Shown here: one piece after another, positions 8,969-19,145 of the stretch
Numbering within the stretch: the stretch's first letter is position 1
Layout: each line of letters begins with the position of its first letter
Source of the DNA: a virus
Strand: one strand, 5' to 3'
IMG/VR virus record: IMGVR_UViG_3300047476_001657
Coordinates: 29,304 to 93,303 of that record
DNA: 64,000 nucleotides
Made by a program: the position numbers and the translations under genes
Notes under the pieces: model-generated
What the model was told of the DNA's origin: nothing
Seen by the model: the letters and a program-made list of their open reading frames with translations, nothing else
The model's database searches: none

Positions 8969-11386
8969 ATGTCATTAAGAATTCAAAAAAGAAATGGTGA
9001 GGTTGTGTCATTCAACCCCACCAAAATACAAACAAGGATTAAGAGAGCAAGTAAAAACTTAAATGTTAACGCAGACCAAATATTCATTAAGGTAATTACA
9101 TCAGTTCCTACTGAGGGTATAATTTCCACAAAACAACTTGATAAGTTGATTTATGAAATTGCTGCATCATATACAGGTAGCCACCACGATTATTCGAGGT
9201 TGGCTTCCTCTGTTGCTATATCTTCATACCATAAAGAAACTGACCCAAGTTTCTCAAATGTTATGCACACACTACACGTGGATGGTGTTGTAAATGACGA
9301 AATGATGAGAATTATTGAAAGTTATGGAGTTTCTAATATTGATAGTGTTATTAATCACGAGAATGATTACAACTTTGATTACTTTGCTTGGAGGTCTTTA
9401 TATGAGATGTACTTATTGAAAACCCCTCATGGTAAAACAATTGAAAGACCTCAACACATGTATATGAGGGTTGCACTATGGGTTACAAAATCATTTGAAG
9501 AAGCGGTAGAATATTACAAGTCACTGTCAACTCAACTTATCTCTCCTGCAACACCAATTATGATTAACTCTGGTACAAAGATACCACAGTTAGCCTCTTG
9601 TGTACTACATTACAATAACTCAGATTCAAGAGAAGGATTACTTAATACAATGACCGATATTTCAACTTATTCAGCTGATGCGGCAGGTATTGGACTTTGT
9701 ATGTCAAACATTAGAAGTAAAGAGAGTAGATTATCAACATCAGGTGGATTCGCTGGTGGGTTATTAAAATACCTTAAGATTGTAAATGAATCCCTAAGAT
9801 TCTTTAACCAACAAGGTAGAAGACCAGGTTCTGCAGCAATTTATCTTGAACCTTGGCACAAAGATATTATTGATTTGTTGGAGATTAAAAAGAATACTGG
9901 TGCAGAAGAATTAAGAGCAAGAGATTTATTTACAGCTCTATGGATTCCAGACAACTTTATGAAAGCTGTAAGAGAAAATGGTGATTGGTATTTATTCTGT
10001 CCTAATGACATCAAAAAAGCTGGATTACCTGCTTTACAAGAAGTCTATGGTGATGAATATGAATCAGTTTACAATAACGCTGTAAGTATGGGATTGGGTA
10101 AGAAAATTAAAGCACAAGATGTTTGGACAAAAGTTATTGAATCTCAAATTGAAACTGGTGTTCCTTACCTATGTTCAAAAGACAATGCAAACAAAAAGAC
10201 TAACCATCAAAATATTGGAGTTATTAAACAATCAAATCTTTGTAATGAGATTTATCAATATACTGATGAAACAACAACTGCCATTTGTACCCTATCTTCT
10301 ATGGTATTAAAGAACTTTGTACACGATGGTCAATTTGATTTTGAAGAACTTTACAACGAAACCTGTAAAGTAGTAAGAGCATTGAACAAAGTTGTTGACA
10401 TCAACAATTATTCAACAAGTAAGGGTGAAAAAGGTGGTAAAGAACAAAGAGCAATCGCTATTGGTACACAAGGCTTGGCCGATGTATTCTATCTGATGGA
10501 TTATGAGTTCACATCTGATGAAGCTAAAAAGTTAAACAAAGAAATATTTGAAACAATTTATTATGCAGCAATTAGTGAAAGTAATAAATTAGCTCACGAT
10601 GGAGAATATCCAAAATATGATTTTTTTGAAGGTTCACCAATGTCAAAAGGTATATTCCAATTTGATATGTGGGGACTAAACGAATCTGACTTATCAGGAA
10701 GATGGGATTGGAATGATTTGAAAGAAAATGTGAAGAAATATGGTGTTTGTAATTCATTATTTACGGCACAAATGCCAGTTGCAAGTTCTGCTAAGATTAC
10801 TGGTTCATACGAAATGACAGAACCAGCACACTCAGCAATCTTCAATAGAAGAGTAGTTGGTGGTGAGATTATGATTGTAAACAAATATCTAATAGCTGAC
10901 TTTGAGAAACTTGGTATTTGGGGAGAAGATTTGAAAAACGAGATTATATTAAATGAGGGTTCAATCCAAAACATTAACTTCAACAATTATCTAGACACAG
11001 AAGATAAAAAATACAATCAAAAGGTTAAACGTATTGAACATTTGATGAAGAAGTATAAAACGATTTGGGAAATCTCACAAAGAGAATTGATTGATATGGC
11101 GGCAGATAGAGGACCATTTATTGACCAATCACAATCAATGAATATCTATATGAGTAACCCAACCTTGTCAAAGATAACTTCATCACATTTCCATGCTTGG
11201 CAAAAAGGTTTAAAAACTCTTTGTTATTATGTAAGAACTAAGGCAATTTCAACTGGTGCAAAACACTTAGCGGTTGATATATCAAAAATAGACAAACCAA
11301 AAGTAACACCAACATTACCACATGTTGATATAATAACAGACAAACCAAGTGATTCACCTTTTGAATGTTTTGGTTGTTCAGCTTAA
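8969..11386 (+). CDS. nrdA: Class Ia ribonucleotide reductase, large subunit NrdA
   Basis: The 805-residue protein has an N-terminal ATP-cone (RIQKRNGEVVSFNPTKI), the substrate-reducing cysteine in LASCVLHY, the active-site loop SNLCNEIY with the radical Cys, the second cysteine in AICTLSSM, and a redox tail ECFGCSA at 799-805 that is recharged by a thioredoxin or glutaredoxin. It works with NrdB. The ATP-cone suggests dATP feedback control. The gene ends just before a strong terminator, which closes the replication and nucleotide block. No interruption by an intron or intein is seen. Confidence is very high. Confidence 0.96.
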   Translation: MSLRIQKRNGEVVSFNPTKIQTRIKRASKNLNVNADQIFIKVITSVPTEGIISTKQLDKLIYEIAASYTGSHHDYSRLASSVAISSYHKETDPSFSNVMHTLHVDGVVNDEMMRIIESYGVSNIDSVINHENDYNFDYFAWRSLYEMYLLKTPHGKTIERPQHMYMRVALWVTKSFEEAVEYYKSLSTQLISPATPIMINSGTKIPQLASCVLHYNNSDSREGLLNTMTDISTYSADAAGIGLCMSNIRSKESRLSTSGGFAGGLLKYLKIVNESLRFFNQQGRRPGSAAIYLEPWHKDIIDLLEIKKNTGAEELRARDLFTALWIPDNFMKAVRENGDWYLFCPNDIKKAGLPALQEVYGDEYESVYNNAVSMGLGKKIKAQDVWTKVIESQIETGVPYLCSKDNANKKTNHQNIGVIKQSNLCNEIYQYTDETTTAICTLSSMVLKNFVHDGQFDFEELYNETCKVVRALNKVVDINNYSTSKGEKGGKEQRAIAIGTQGLADVFYLMDYEFTSDEAKKLNKEIFETIYYAAISESNKLAHDGEYPKYDFFEGSPMSKGIFQFDMWGLNESDLSGRWDWNDLKENVKKYGVCNSLFTAQMPVASSAKITGSYEMTEPAHSAIFNRRVVGGEIMIVNKYLIADFEKLGIWGEDLKNEIILNEGSIQNINFNNYLDTEDKKYNQKVKRIEHLMKKYKTIWEISQRELIDMAADRGPFIDQSQSMNIYMSNPTLSKITSSHFHAWQKGLKTLCYYVRTKAISTGAKHLAVDISKIDKPKVTPTLPHVDIITDKPSDSPFECFGCSA

Positions 11387-11393
11387 AAAATAG

Positions 11394-11422
11394 AAATCAC
11401 GACTCAATGTCGTGATTTTTTG
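11394..11422 (+). terminator. Intrinsic terminator after nrdA
   Basis: A 10-bp perfect stem (AAATCACGAC with GTCGTGATTT) with a 5-base loop is followed by T residues. It separates the nucleotide block from the baseplate operon. Confidence 0.85.
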
Positions 11423-11430
11423 TTTTATGG

Positions 11431-11438
11431 TATTTATA
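11431..11438 (+). promoter_or_regulatory. TATTTATA late-promoter-like motif before gp25
   Basis: TATTTATA lies directly after the terminator and 29 bases before the ATG at 11468. A second copy, TATTTATT, is at 11457-11464, only 3 bases before the ATG, so the upstream copy is the better promoter candidate. Confidence 0.5.
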
Positions 11439-11467
11439 GAAAACAAATACAATTTATATTTATTGTT

Positions 11468-11926
11468 ATGGCTGAAGGTAAATCATATGGTATAAATTTT
11501 CCATTTAGGGACTCATATCAGGGTAATTATTTGTCTTTATCACAAACTAGTGATGAGGAAATTAGAAGTAACTTAGTTCATTTGTTATTAACAAGGAAAG
11601 GTACTAGATATTATTTACCAGACTTTGGTACTAGACTTTATGAGTATTTGTTTGAACCATTAGATGGTCCTACTTTTTCAGATTTGGAAGCTGAAATAAG
11701 AGATTCTGTTGGTGAATATTTACCAGGATTAACAATAACTAATATAACTATAACTGCGGCCTCTGATGGTGAGGAAAATAAAGGTACGTTTGTTAATGAT
11801 AGTAATGAAAGAGAATTTACTGTTACTAATATAGGGCAATTGGAACATACCGCAAAAATAAAAATTGACTACACGATTACTGATAGTGCTTTCAGTAGTA
11901 GTGATTTTGTAATTATCAACATATAA
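11468..11926 (+). CDS. 25: Baseplate wedge protein gp25-like
   Basis: From the ATG at 11468 the product is about 152 residues and begins MAEGKSYGINFPFRDS. A longer frame starts at a TTG (11420) inside the terminator tail, but that start is unlikely because the promoter motif would fall within the gene. The stretch EEIRSNLVHLLLTRKGTRYYLPDFGTRL followed by LFEPL is typical of the GPW/gp25 family, a wedge component that helps anchor the contractile sheath. It is followed 4 bases later by the gp6-like gene, a normal pairing for contractile-tail baseplates. The family call is firm. Confidence 0.88.
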   Translation: MAEGKSYGINFPFRDSYQGNYLSLSQTSDEEIRSNLVHLLLTRKGTRYYLPDFGTRLYEYLFEPLDGPTFSDLEAEIRDSVGEYLPGLTITNITITAASDGEENKGTFVNDSNEREFTVTNIGQLEHTAKIKIDYTITDSAFSSSDFVIINI

Positions 11927-11930
11927 TTGT

Positions 11931-13769
11931 ATGGCAAACAAAAAAATATCATATACCACTAGGGATTTTCAGTCAATTAGAACTGAATTAATTAACTTTA
12001 CAAGAACATATTACCCTGAATTAGTTGACAATTTCAATGACGCATCGGTATTCTCGGCACTATTGGATTTAAATGCTGCAGTTTCAGATAACCTTCAATT
12101 TAATATTGATAGAAGTATTCAAGAAACTGTACTTCAGTATGCTCAACAAAGGTCTTCAATTTTTAACATTGCAAGAACTTATGGTTTAAAAGTACCTGGT
12201 CAAAGACCTTCTGTTGCTTTAGTTGATTTTAGTATTGTAGTCCCAGCTTTTGGAGATAAAGAAGATTTAAGATATTGTGGAATATTAAGAAGAGGTGCGC
12301 AAGTAAATGGTGCTGGACAAGTTTTTGAAACAGTTTATGATATTGATTTTGCCTCAGCGGTTGGTGGTGATGGTACACCAAATAGGTTAAAAATACCAAA
12401 TTTTGATAGTAACAACAAACTATTAAATTATACAATTACTAAAAGAGAAACTGTAGTAAATGGTACTACAAAGGTATTCAAAAGAGTTATTACACCAAAT
12501 GACGTAAGACCATTTTTTGAACTGTTTTTACCTGAAAGAAATGTATTAGGTATAACAAGTGTATTATTAAAAGATGGAACACAGTATGCTAGTGTTCCTT
12601 CACCTCAAGAATTTCAAGGTTTAGATAATAGATGGTACGAAGTTAAAGCATTAATTGAAGATAGAGTTTTTGTTGAAGACCCTACAAAAGTTTCAGATAA
12701 TCCAGGTATCAAAGTTGGAGCATATATACAAACTAGTAGTAAATTTATTACGGAATATACACCTGAAGGATTCTTAAAAATGACTTTTGGGGGTGGTAGT
12801 CAATCAGCTGACGAACAATTAGCTGAATTTGCAAGAAATGGATTTACATTAAACTTATACAAATACTCAGATAACTTAGCTTTAGGAAGTACACTGAAAG
12901 CTAACACAACATTGTTTGTACAATACAGAGTTGGTGGTGGTACTGGAAGTAATTTGGGTGTTAATGTTATCAATAATATAGGTACAGTAACATTTGCAGT
13001 TAATGGTCCTTCATCAAGTGTTAATACAAGTGTGGTTAATTCATTGTCATGTACAAATGTAACTGCGGCAATTGGTGGTGCGGGTTTCCCAACGACTGAA
13101 GAAGTAAGAAACTTAGTTGCATACAACTTTGCAGCACAAAATAGAGCGGTAACTATCAATGACTATGAATCAATTATTAGAACAATGCCATCACAATTTG
13201 GTGCTCCAGCAAAAGTATCGGTGACTGAAGAAAATAACAAACTTAAAGTTAAAATGTTATCTTATGATGATAGTGGTAGATTAACTGAAATTGTTTCCAA
13301 TACCCTTAAAAGTAATGTTGCTAACTATCTTTCAAACTATAGAATGATTAATGATTATATATCTGTAGAAGTTGCAAATGTAATTGATTTAGGTTTCAAT
13401 ATTGACGTAGTTTTGGATAATAGTCAAAATCAAGGTGCTTTTGTTACTCAAATAATTGATATCGTTTCTCAATATATGGATCCTGGAAGTAGACAAATGG
13501 GTCAAAATGTTAATGTCTCTGAAATAAGAAGACTTATTCAATCTCAAAACGGTGTTTTATCTGTATCGGATATTCAAGTTTTCAATAAAGTGGGAGGACA
13601 ATATTCTTCATCTCAAACATCACAAAGATATTCAGATTCTACTACAAGACAAATTGAGTTAATTGATGACACTATATTTGCAGAACCAAGTCAGACATAT
13701 CAAGTAAGATTTCCAAACAAGGATATTATTGTTAGGGTTAAAAATCTTAAAACAGTTAATTTCTCCTGA
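11931..13769 (+). CDS. 6: Baseplate wedge protein gp6 / J-like
   Basis: The 612-residue protein starts KISYTTRDFQSIRTELINF, the usual opening of gp6-type wedge proteins. It continues with a domain of the baseplate J-like type (TFGGGSQS..., then VRNLVAYNFAAQNRAVTINDYESII) and a C-terminal region with VSEIRRLIQSQNGVLSVSDI. gp6 homologues form the inner ring of the baseplate around the hub. It follows gp25 closely and is preceded by no separate promoter, so it is translated from the same late message. Length matches T4 gp6 (660 residues). Confidence is high. Confidence 0.88.
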   Translation: MANKKISYTTRDFQSIRTELINFTRTYYPELVDNFNDASVFSALLDLNAAVSDNLQFNIDRSIQETVLQYAQQRSSIFNIARTYGLKVPGQRPSVALVDFSIVVPAFGDKEDLRYCGILRRGAQVNGAGQVFETVYDIDFASAVGGDGTPNRLKIPNFDSNNKLLNYTITKRETVVNGTTKVFKRVITPNDVRPFFELFLPERNVLGITSVLLKDGTQYASVPSPQEFQGLDNRWYEVKALIEDRVFVEDPTKVSDNPGIKVGAYIQTSSKFITEYTPEGFLKMTFGGGSQSADEQLAEFARNGFTLNLYKYSDNLALGSTLKANTTLFVQYRVGGGTGSNLGVNVINNIGTVTFAVNGPSSSVNTSVVNSLSCTNVTAAIGGAGFPTTEEVRNLVAYNFAAQNRAVTINDYESIIRTMPSQFGAPAKVSVTEENNKLKVKMLSYDDSGRLTEIVSNTLKSNVANYLSNYRMINDYISVEVANVIDLGFNIDVVLDNSQNQGAFVTQIIDIVSQYMDPGSRQMGQNVNVSEIRRLIQSQNGVLSVSDIQVFNKVGGQYSSSQTSQRYSDSTTRQIELIDDTIFAEPSQTYQVRFPNKDIIVRVKNLKTVNFS

Positions 13770-13822
13770 TAATTTATTTATTTAGGTTATAAGTTATCTT
13801 TTATTGAAAATAGCAAATAAAC

Positions 13823-13830
13823 TATTTATC
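13823..13830 (+). promoter_or_regulatory. TATTTATC late-promoter-like motif
   Basis: TATTTATC followed by TAAAAA lies 14 bases before the ATG at 13845. A further TATTTATT occurs at 13775-13782. The 75-base gap between gp6 and the next gene therefore probably holds a late promoter. Confidence 0.45.
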
Positions 13831-13844
13831 TAAAAAGGTAATTA

Positions 13845-16800
13845 ATGTCTAACTCATATAGAATAAGAACCCAAGTTGGGGTTGACAAAGCGATTAATGT
13901 ACATCTAGACCAAGATTTTGAATCGTTAGAAATACTTTCTTTAAAGATTTTACAAAGTGAAATTTATACCAGACAATGTGCTGATTATGGAGTTGTTATT
14001 GGTAGAATTAGTATTAATAATGGTTTTGGTCTGCCAAATTGTAAGGTATCAATTTTCGTACCTTTAGCAACTGAAGATGAAAATAATCCAATAGTTTCTG
14101 CAATATATCCATATAAATCTGTTGCGGATATAAATGATGTTGGTTATAGATATAATCTTCTACCATATGTTCCATCTTATTCAGCTCATATACCTACCGG
14201 TTCTTTTTTTGATAAAGAAGACATTTTAATTAATCAAAGTTATATTGAGGTTTTTGACAAATATTATAAGTACACTGCGGTAACAAACGAAAGTGGTGAC
14301 TTTATGATTTTTGGAGTACCAATCGGTGTACAAACAATACACGTTGATGTTGACCTTTCAGACATTGGTGAATTTTCATTAGCACCACAAGATTTAATAA
14401 GAACCGGATTAGCTACAGAAGCTCAAGTTTCTGGAACAAGATTCAAGTCTTCAAGTAATTTAAATGAACTTCCACAAATTGTTTCAATTAATAGAGTAAT
14501 AACTGTTGAACCTTTATGGGGTCAACCTGATTTATGTAATATTGGTATTAATAGAACTGACTTTGATTTGTCGGCAGAAGCAAATGTTGTTATTGAACCT
14601 ACTGCAATTTTTATGGGGTCAATGTTTTCTGATGTTGATAATTTAGCTTTAAAAAGAAATTGTAAACCCAAAGTAGCACAAGGGGAATTGTGTAGTTTAA
14701 CAACAAGTCCTGGTGAAATCTTAGCTATAAGACAAACAATTTTAAATGATGACATTGGATTACCAATATTGGAACAATACGAACTTGAAAGTGGTGGACA
14801 AGTAATTGATGAGAATGGAACTTGGTTATTAGATTTACCAATGAATTTGGATTTTGTTACAACTAATGAGTTTGGTGAAAGAGTTTTTTCTAATGACCCT
14901 GAAATTGGAATTCCAACGAGAGCGAAATATCGTTTTAAAATTAAATGGAATCAATCTCCAAGTTTAGACGAAAATGTAAAAAGGGGGTATTTTTTAGTTC
15001 CTAATGTTAGAGAATATGGGTGGACTAGTTCAGCAAGTAATCCTAATCCGATAGAACAAAAAAAATCTTATGCGTTTAGTTTGGATTGGAATGATTATGT
15101 TGACCCTCAAGTTGCAATAAATTGTGAAGATACATTTTACCAATTTTCATATAATAAAGTATATACAGTATCACAGTTAATTGACCAATATAGAAATGGA
15201 GTAATTGCAAATAAAATTGTTTCTATTAAAAACATATTAGACAACACATGTGAAAGTGTTAATAACAAATTCCCAACTAATGATTCTTCATTTAGATGGG
15301 ATTTCATTTTCCTTTTATATACTTTCGCATCTTATGTTTTCAGACCAATTTTAGTTGCATTAGTACCTGTAATTCATATGTTATTCTTCCTAATAATTTT
15401 ATTGAGGGTTGCATTAATCCCTCTGTTAATAACATATTTATCTGGTTTGTTATTCGTTGCATTACCCATTAAAATAGCTGGAGCTGCTGCAGGTGTTGTT
15501 AGTGCTGGTATGGTTTTTGGTTTTATTGCAGAAGGTGTGTCATTAATAATAGCAATTGTCGCACTAGGTCTATTACTAAGAGAATTATTTAAGATGAAAT
15601 TAAAAGGTATTAATTTACCTTTACTATTATATGATCAATGTGAATTTTGTTCATGTAAAGATGCTGATGGTTTAACTGAAGATGGTGTTAATTTACAAAC
15701 ATCATCATCATCATTAACACCACCTCCACCACCACTACCAAATGCGTCGGGAATACAAATAACTAATTTTGAGGGAGGTTCATATAATTCATCGTTAATT
15801 GAAAACGAACCTAATTATTCGTACTATAATTTATTGTTAAGTGGATACTTTGTAAAATATCCACCTAGAAATCCAACAGCTACAAGTAAAACACCATACC
15901 CTATAACTAGGGCTATTTACACATATCCTGATGGTTCAATAAAAGATGCCGCTTATAGAACAAGAAGTATTACACCTGCTGAAAGAATTAATTTATTTAA
16001 TGTTAAAGCGAAATATTTTGATGAGTCTATCGATAATCCAAATGGTGGTATAAATCAAGTTTATGTATCTATTGAACCAACATTAAATGGAGGAGGATAT
16101 ACGTATAACGGAAACCCATCCCAACCTTATACAAATGCTAGTCAAAAATATCATACTGATAATGTCATTGTGTTATTGATGACTCCTGATAGTTTGTCAG
16201 CTTTACCAATAGGAAGTTTACTTACATTTGTAAGTCCGAATACAACTTCAGATATAAATTATTCTGGGGCAACTTTAAATGATTATGGTAATAATGCAAT
16301 ATCAGGTGGTAGTTATTTGAATCTAACCTACCCTAACGCGACAAGTGTACCAATTTCTATGACTTACACTTTACCTAATGGGAGTCAACGAACTACAACT
16401 TATCAAATACCGATGCCTGATGGAAGTATTACTGGGAATACAAATTGTCATAAGTTTCCTACTGATATTGAGTATTTCCAAGTTATTACTGCAATGACTT
16501 ATACTAATTTTGAAACGAATGCTAATTTAGCACAATTCAATGCGGTAATTAACGGAAGTCAAGTTTTACCACAAAGTTTTAGAACTAGATTTTTGAACAA
16601 CGATACATTTATTAACATTGAAATAAAGGACAATCCCGACCAAGTAATATCAATACCTTCTATACAATCTCTTGATGATTATGATAAACAAGTTATTGTA
16701 ATATTACAAAGAGGTGTTGATCCTTATACAACAAGAGTTAAAACAAGATTTGATTTAGGAAGAATATTTGGAGTTAATGACCCTACATTGGTTTCTGTTG

Positions 16801-19145
16801 AGGGTAATTACCATTTAAACATCCCAATTCAAGGTGGATTTCTTAATGTAAAACATGATGGTTTATCTTCTTTAGATGCTAATGGAATTGATTCTTATAG
16901 TGGTAGTAAACTCTATTATCAAAACTACGATTATGTACCAGCACCAAATCCATCAATTCAAAGTTTTAGTGCTTTTACAAGTGCTTTGCCTCGTTATTAC
17001 TCATCATTAGATAACACAAATGTTCAAACAATAACTTGGATAAATTGTCCTACAACACAATCTCCACAACCAATTGATGGATATCCTGGAGCACTTATCG
17101 GAAATAAAGGTGCTGCAATTACAAGTCAACCTGAAAATAACCAATTTATTATTGAATACAACATTCCCATTTCTGGTGTGTACTTAACAGATATTACTAA
17201 CTTAAATTCAAGTAACCAAAATAGAGGGTATTATGGGAATGAAATAGTTGAAGGTGGTGGTTATATGAGGAATTTCTCTACATGGTGGACTTTCGGTACT
17301 AACTATCGTTATAACATATCATTAGTAGATTTAAACAGTCAGACTGGACAACCATTTGGTTATGAGAGTGGTGTTTATGTAGCTCCAATTTATTCATTCT
17401 TTAATCTCAATTTCACGAATACTCAATTAAGTAATAGAGAACTAGTAATGAGATCTGATAGACTTCCTACCTCAGATAGATTATTAAATAATTGTGAAAA
17501 CTCATTTGTTCTCCAACAGAATCAAAACCTAGGAATGTATTTAATCCCTGATGAAGGTGCTTTCGATGTTGCCTTTAATACTGGAGGAGCAACTTTTGGT
17601 AGCCAACCATATGAAGAGGATACTGAATTACAAAATTTTACAGCTGAATTATTAAGAAGTACAAATAGTTGTGTTGACAGTAGAAATCTAAGTTGTTATG
17701 AATTCCAAGCGAATAGAACATTACGAGATGGTACAAATCCAGGTGGTGGTGATTATATAATTAATTCAGGTAATTGTCAAAGATATTTAGGAAAACAAAT
17801 TTTTGAAAATGGTTGTTATAAATTAGTTACAACTGTTTTTGGGTCTTTAGTTTATGATATTGGTTTAGTTACTGAATGGTTATCTAGATTAAATATTACT
17901 TTTGGTGCTTGTAGAAACGTTTTTTCACATTTATTTACACATAATTGGATAAATGGTAGTTTGTACGCTTTCGCATTCAAAAATAATAAATTTGTTGACA
18001 ACAATGGTAATCCTCAACCTAGTTTTTGTACTGATTTAGTTTATTACGATTCAGATACTAATAATTTCTATTATAGAAGTAGTCCGTATCGTTCAACCAA
18101 TAACCCTGGTTTTATAGGTAAAAGAGCACCACAACCATCTCCTAATCGTAAAAACTTGTTATTCCCAACAACAATTATAGATTTGGGACCTAGAACTGAC
18201 TTTTTACAAGAAATCATTTTTTCTGATGAATATGATGGATATATTATGAATAGATTGAGTAGTACATCATATCAAGATGTTTCTGAACTATTAAATTTAC
18301 TCATAATTACCAGATTAGCGAATACGAGTTTTATAGCAATACTTCTTGGTGTTAACGGTGGTAGTATATTTCAATATTTCACAAGAGTACCCTTAATAAG
18401 TCCTAATCAAAGATTAAAGGTAGATGCCGATTACGCTCAAATGATTTCTATTAATTCAGAATTGGGTATAGTTCCATTTGAATCCTCAGCTTATCCTAAT
18501 TTACCAGCACCACCAGCACCTCAAGTAGTAATAGACCCAGTTTATTTCAACACTGGTCAATATTCTGACACTGTATTTGGTATTTTTTATTCTTCTGATA
18601 CTCAAATTAGGGATTTCATAACGCCAAAAAGAACAATTATAAATAATCAAGCCTTGTTAACTGATAGTTGTGCATTTAATAATTTTTATACCTATTCACA
18701 AGAAGTTCCATTTTATCAGTGGAAAATTGAAGATAATAGAAATACACCACCACCTGCGAATAGTATTTTTGGTTCTCAAAGAAATGATTGGTATTCAGAT
18801 TCAGTTCTTCCAAACAATCGTTTCCATAGTCATAAATATCAATCTATGGATAGAGCTAATCCAACATCAAGATACTTTAGAACAAATACAAGTCAATTTG
18901 CTGGAGATTTGAAGGGTTATATATATTCAATTGATACTAGGGATGTTCCTCCTTTTGGTTCATCACCATTTTGGAATACCCCATCACTTAATCCATTGAA
19001 TAACTCTTGGGCTCGTAACACACCGAATGATAATTTAATCACTGTTGGTGCACCATTTTATTTTTATTTCGGACTAAGGAAGGGTGCTAGTGCATGGGAT
19101 AGATTTGCCAAAAAATGGATAAACACTGAACCAATAACACAATAA
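13845..19145 (+). CDS. Giant baseplate/tail protein with membrane-like cluster
   Basis: The 1766-residue protein sits where T4 has the large wedge protein gp7, directly after gp6. The N-terminal 480 residues look like virion structural sequence, including a beta-sandwich-like stretch (YIEVFDKYYKYTAVTNESGDFMIFGVPIG) of the carboxypeptidase-regulatory-like type. Residues about 485-588 form four or five hydrophobic segments (for example RPILVALVPVIHMLFFLIIL and SLIIAIVALGLLLRELF), followed by a Cys cluster CEFCSC and a Pro-rich stretch. The remaining 1150 residues are Asn/Ser/Tyr-rich beta-type sequence. Such a hydrophobic block is not known to me in gp7 proteins and may touch or enter the host membrane. 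The stop overlaps the next start (TAATG). Confidence 0.65.
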   Translation: MSNSYRIRTQVGVDKAINVHLDQDFESLEILSLKILQSEIYTRQCADYGVVIGRISINNGFGLPNCKVSIFVPLATEDENNPIVSAIYPYKSVADINDVGYRYNLLPYVPSYSAHIPTGSFFDKEDILINQSYIEVFDKYYKYTAVTNESGDFMIFGVPIGVQTIHVDVDLSDIGEFSLAPQDLIRTGLATEAQVSGTRFKSSSNLNELPQIVSINRVITVEPLWGQPDLCNIGINRTDFDLSAEANVVIEPTAIFMGSMFSDVDNLALKRNCKPKVAQGELCSLTTSPGEILAIRQTILNDDIGLPILEQYELESGGQVIDENGTWLLDLPMNLDFVTTNEFGERVFSNDPEIGIPTRAKYRFKIKWNQSPSLDENVKRGYFLVPNVREYGWTSSASNPNPIEQKKSYAFSLDWNDYVDPQVAINCEDTFYQFSYNKVYTVSQLIDQYRNGVIANKIVSIKNILDNTCESVNNKFPTNDSSFRWDFIFLLYTFASYVFRPILVALVPVIHMLFFLIILLRVALIPLLITYLSGLLFVALPIKIAGAAAGVVSAGMVFGFIAEGVSLIIAIVALGLLLRELFKMKLKGINLPLLLYDQCEFCSCKDADGLTEDGVNLQTSSSSLTPPPPPLPNASGIQITNFEGGSYNSSLIENEPNYSYYNLLLSGYFVKYPPRNPTATSKTPYPITRAIYTYPDGSIKDAAYRTRSITPAERINLFNVKAKYFDESIDNPNGGINQVYVSIEPTLNGGGYTYNGNPSQPYTNASQKYHTDNVIVLLMTPDSLSALPIGSLLTFVSPNTTSDINYSGATLNDYGNNAISGGSYLNLTYPNATSVPISMTYTLPNGSQRTTTYQIPMPDGSITGNTNCHKFPTDIEYFQVITAMTYTNFETNANLAQFNAVINGSQVLPQSFRTRFLNNDTFINIEIKDNPDQVISIPSIQSLDDYDKQVIVILQRGVDPYTTRVKTRFDLGRIFGVNDPTLVSVEGNYHLNIPIQGGFLNVKHDGLSSLDANGIDSYSGSKLYYQNYDYVPAPNPSIQSFSAFTSALPRYYSSLDNTNVQTITWINCPTTQSPQPIDGYPGALIGNKGAAITSQPENNQFIIEYNIPISGVYLTDITNLNSSNQNRGYYGNEIVEGGGYMRNFSTWWTFGTNYRYNISLVDLNSQTGQPFGYESGVYVAPIYSFFNLNFTNTQLSNRELVMRSDRLPTSDRLLNNCENSFVLQQNQNLGMYLIPDEGAFDVAFNTGGATFGSQPYEEDTELQNFTAELLRSTNSCVDSRNLSCYEFQANRTLRDGTNPGGGDYIINSGNCQRYLGKQIFENGCYKLVTTVFGSLVYDIGLVTEWLSRLNITFGACRNVFSHLFTHNWINGSLYAFAFKNNKFVDNNGNPQPSFCTDLVYYDSDTNNFYYRSSPYRSTNNPGFIGKRAPQPSPNRKNLLFPTTIIDLGPRTDFLQEIIFSDEYDGYIMNRLSSTSYQDVSELLNLLIITRLANTSFIAILLGVNGGSIFQYFTRVPLISPNQRLKVDADYAQMISINSELGIVPFESSAYPNLPAPPAPQVVIDPVYFNTGQYSDTVFGIFYSSDTQIRDFITPKRTIINNQALLTDSCAFNNFYTYSQEVPFYQWKIEDNRNTPPPANSIFGSQRNDWYSDSVLPNNRFHSHKYQSMDRANPTSRYFRTNTSQFAGDLKGYIYSIDTRDVPPFGSSPFWNTPSLNPLNNSWARNTPNDNLITVGAPFYFYFGLRKGASAWDRFAKKWINTEPITQ

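Noticed and set aside
11420-11467. Longer N-terminus of gp25 from a TTG start
   Set aside because: The TTG lies in the terminator tail, and the added residues would contain the promoter motif; the ATG at 11468 gives the family N-terminus.
13795-13802. TATCTTTT as a host-type -7 element before the giant baseplate gene
   Set aside because: No TTTG is found 19-21 bases upstream, and a TATTTATC motif lies closer to the start.
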